A DNA stretch of 32,865 nucleotides from Methylococcales bacterium (lineage in GTDB: Bacteria; Pseudomonadota; Gammaproteobacteria; Methylococcales; Methylomonadaceae). The number at the start of each line of letters is the position of its first letter. Position 1 is the stretch's first letter. Of this stretch, positions 32,509 to 32,865 are shown one piece after another. Where the stretch lies: contig JAQTUW010000030.1 in the NCBI GenBank assembly GCA_028707085.1, positions 1 through 32,865 of the forward strand, written 5' to 3'. Under the pieces are notes generated by a model. It did no database searches. It saw only the letters and a list, made by a program, of their open reading frames with translations, and was not told the DNA's origin. A program made the translations under genes and the position numbers.

Positions 32509-32865
32509 TCATTTTTGAGGTGTGGGGGAAACCTGTTGCCAGCCTTGCGGGCATTCCTTGACATAAGGGTAATAGCCCTCCGGATTTCGGCAGTAATACC
32601 AGTAGCCCGGCGGGTTTTGCTGAGCTACTGGGGCATTCTGCTGAATATAGGTGATTGACTGTCCGCCCATGCCGCCCGAAAAATAAGGATACGCATAGGG
32701 ATAGCCATATCCGTAACCGTAGCCGCCATAAGGATAAGCATAGCCATAACCGTACCCATAATAGGGGTAGCCATACATGCCGCCTAGCCCCCAGTATAGG
32801 CCGCCGCCGTAATAGCCGCCATGAAACCCGCCACCATGGAATCCTCCGCCCCCGCCATGAAACCC
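32509..32865 (-). CDS. Gly/Tyr-rich exported protein, 5' end outside the window
   Basis: The frame is open to the right edge, so 118 C-terminal residues are seen and the start is missing. Upstream of an internal Met (32778) the frame continues with GFHGGGGGFHGG-type repeats and then alternating Tyr/Gly (YGYGYAYPYGG). This leads to a compact C-terminal part, QQNPPGYWYYCRNPEGYYPYVKECPQGWQQV. The YWYYC...YYPYV..C..GW pattern with two cysteines is shared by proteobacterial exported or outer-membrane proteins of unknown function. A signal peptide probably lies beyond the window. The short 89-aa reading from 32778 is therefore a fragment. Confidence 0.75.
   Translation of the reverse strand, partial: GFHGGGGGFHGGGFHGGYYGGGLYWGLGGMYGYPYYGYGYGYAYPYGGYGYGYGYPYAYPYFSGGMGGQSITYIQQNAPVAQQNPPGYWYYCRNPEGYYPYVKECPQGWQQVSPTPQK

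Noticed and set aside
1-32865. CRISPR array or integrated phage
   Set aside because: No regularly spaced direct repeats and no integrase, capsid or transposase genes were seen.

Overview
The window looks like chromosomal DNA of a Gram-negative gammaproteobacterium. It carries an outer-membrane polysaccharide export lipoprotein, KpsC/KpsS-type capsule enzymes, lipoproteins, a PntAB transhydrogenase and a CbpA/CbpM chaperone pair. GC-rich coding DNA sprinkled with REP-like palindromes would fit a Methylococcales-type methanotroph, but no diagnostic gene is present, so that placement is only an inference. No rRNA, tRNA, transposase, CRISPR array or phage gene was seen. All names come from reading the protein sequences; no search was run.

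Layout. (1) 1-3.4 kb: an AT-richer accessory patch on the minus strand. It holds a two-gene pair (a 141-aa unknown protein and an ImmA/IrrE-like protein without its zinc motif), three REP palindromes and a parD-parE module whose toxin gene is frameshifted. (2) 3.7-9.4 kb, plus strand: ftsH paralogue, dedA-like, sulP, cbpA and cbpM, closely spaced and resembling a membrane and protein quality-control operon. (3) 9.4-10.1 kb: a long structured leader, a 50-aa single-span membrane protein and a terminator. (4) 10.3-13.2 kb, minus strand: NAD-type malic enzyme and a histidine-rich polytopic membrane protein. (5) 13.2-16.8 kb, plus strand: CinA/PncC-like, HIT protein, acyltransferase-3 and a ferritin-like di-iron protein.

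(6) 16.85-23.84 kb, minus strand: a surface-polysaccharide operon in the order export lipoprotein, GT4 glycosyltransferase, single-module KpsC, KpsS, SDR dehydrogenase, LTA-synthase-like phosphotransferase. KpsM, KpsT and KpsE are not in the window. (7) 24.1-26.5 kb: remnants and broken genes. A metallophosphoesterase gene is interrupted only by one in-frame TGA, and a ParE N-terminal fragment runs in frame into a small lipoprotein. (8) 26.7-29.2 kb: TauE/SafE-type transporter, HAD phosphatase, nucleotidyltransferase-like protein. (9) 29.2-32.4 kb: pntA-pntB with a good sigma-70 promoter and a REP-type terminator. (10) Right edge, minus strand: the 3' part of a Gly/Tyr-rich protein gene whose last ten codons are duplicated about 140 bp away.

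The most interesting points are the pseudoprotease pair, the structured leader with its 50-aa membrane protein, the unusual capsule operon, the REP family reused as a terminator, and three separate cases of gene decay or fusion (parE frameshift, TGA-interrupted phosphoesterase, ParE-lipoprotein fusion).
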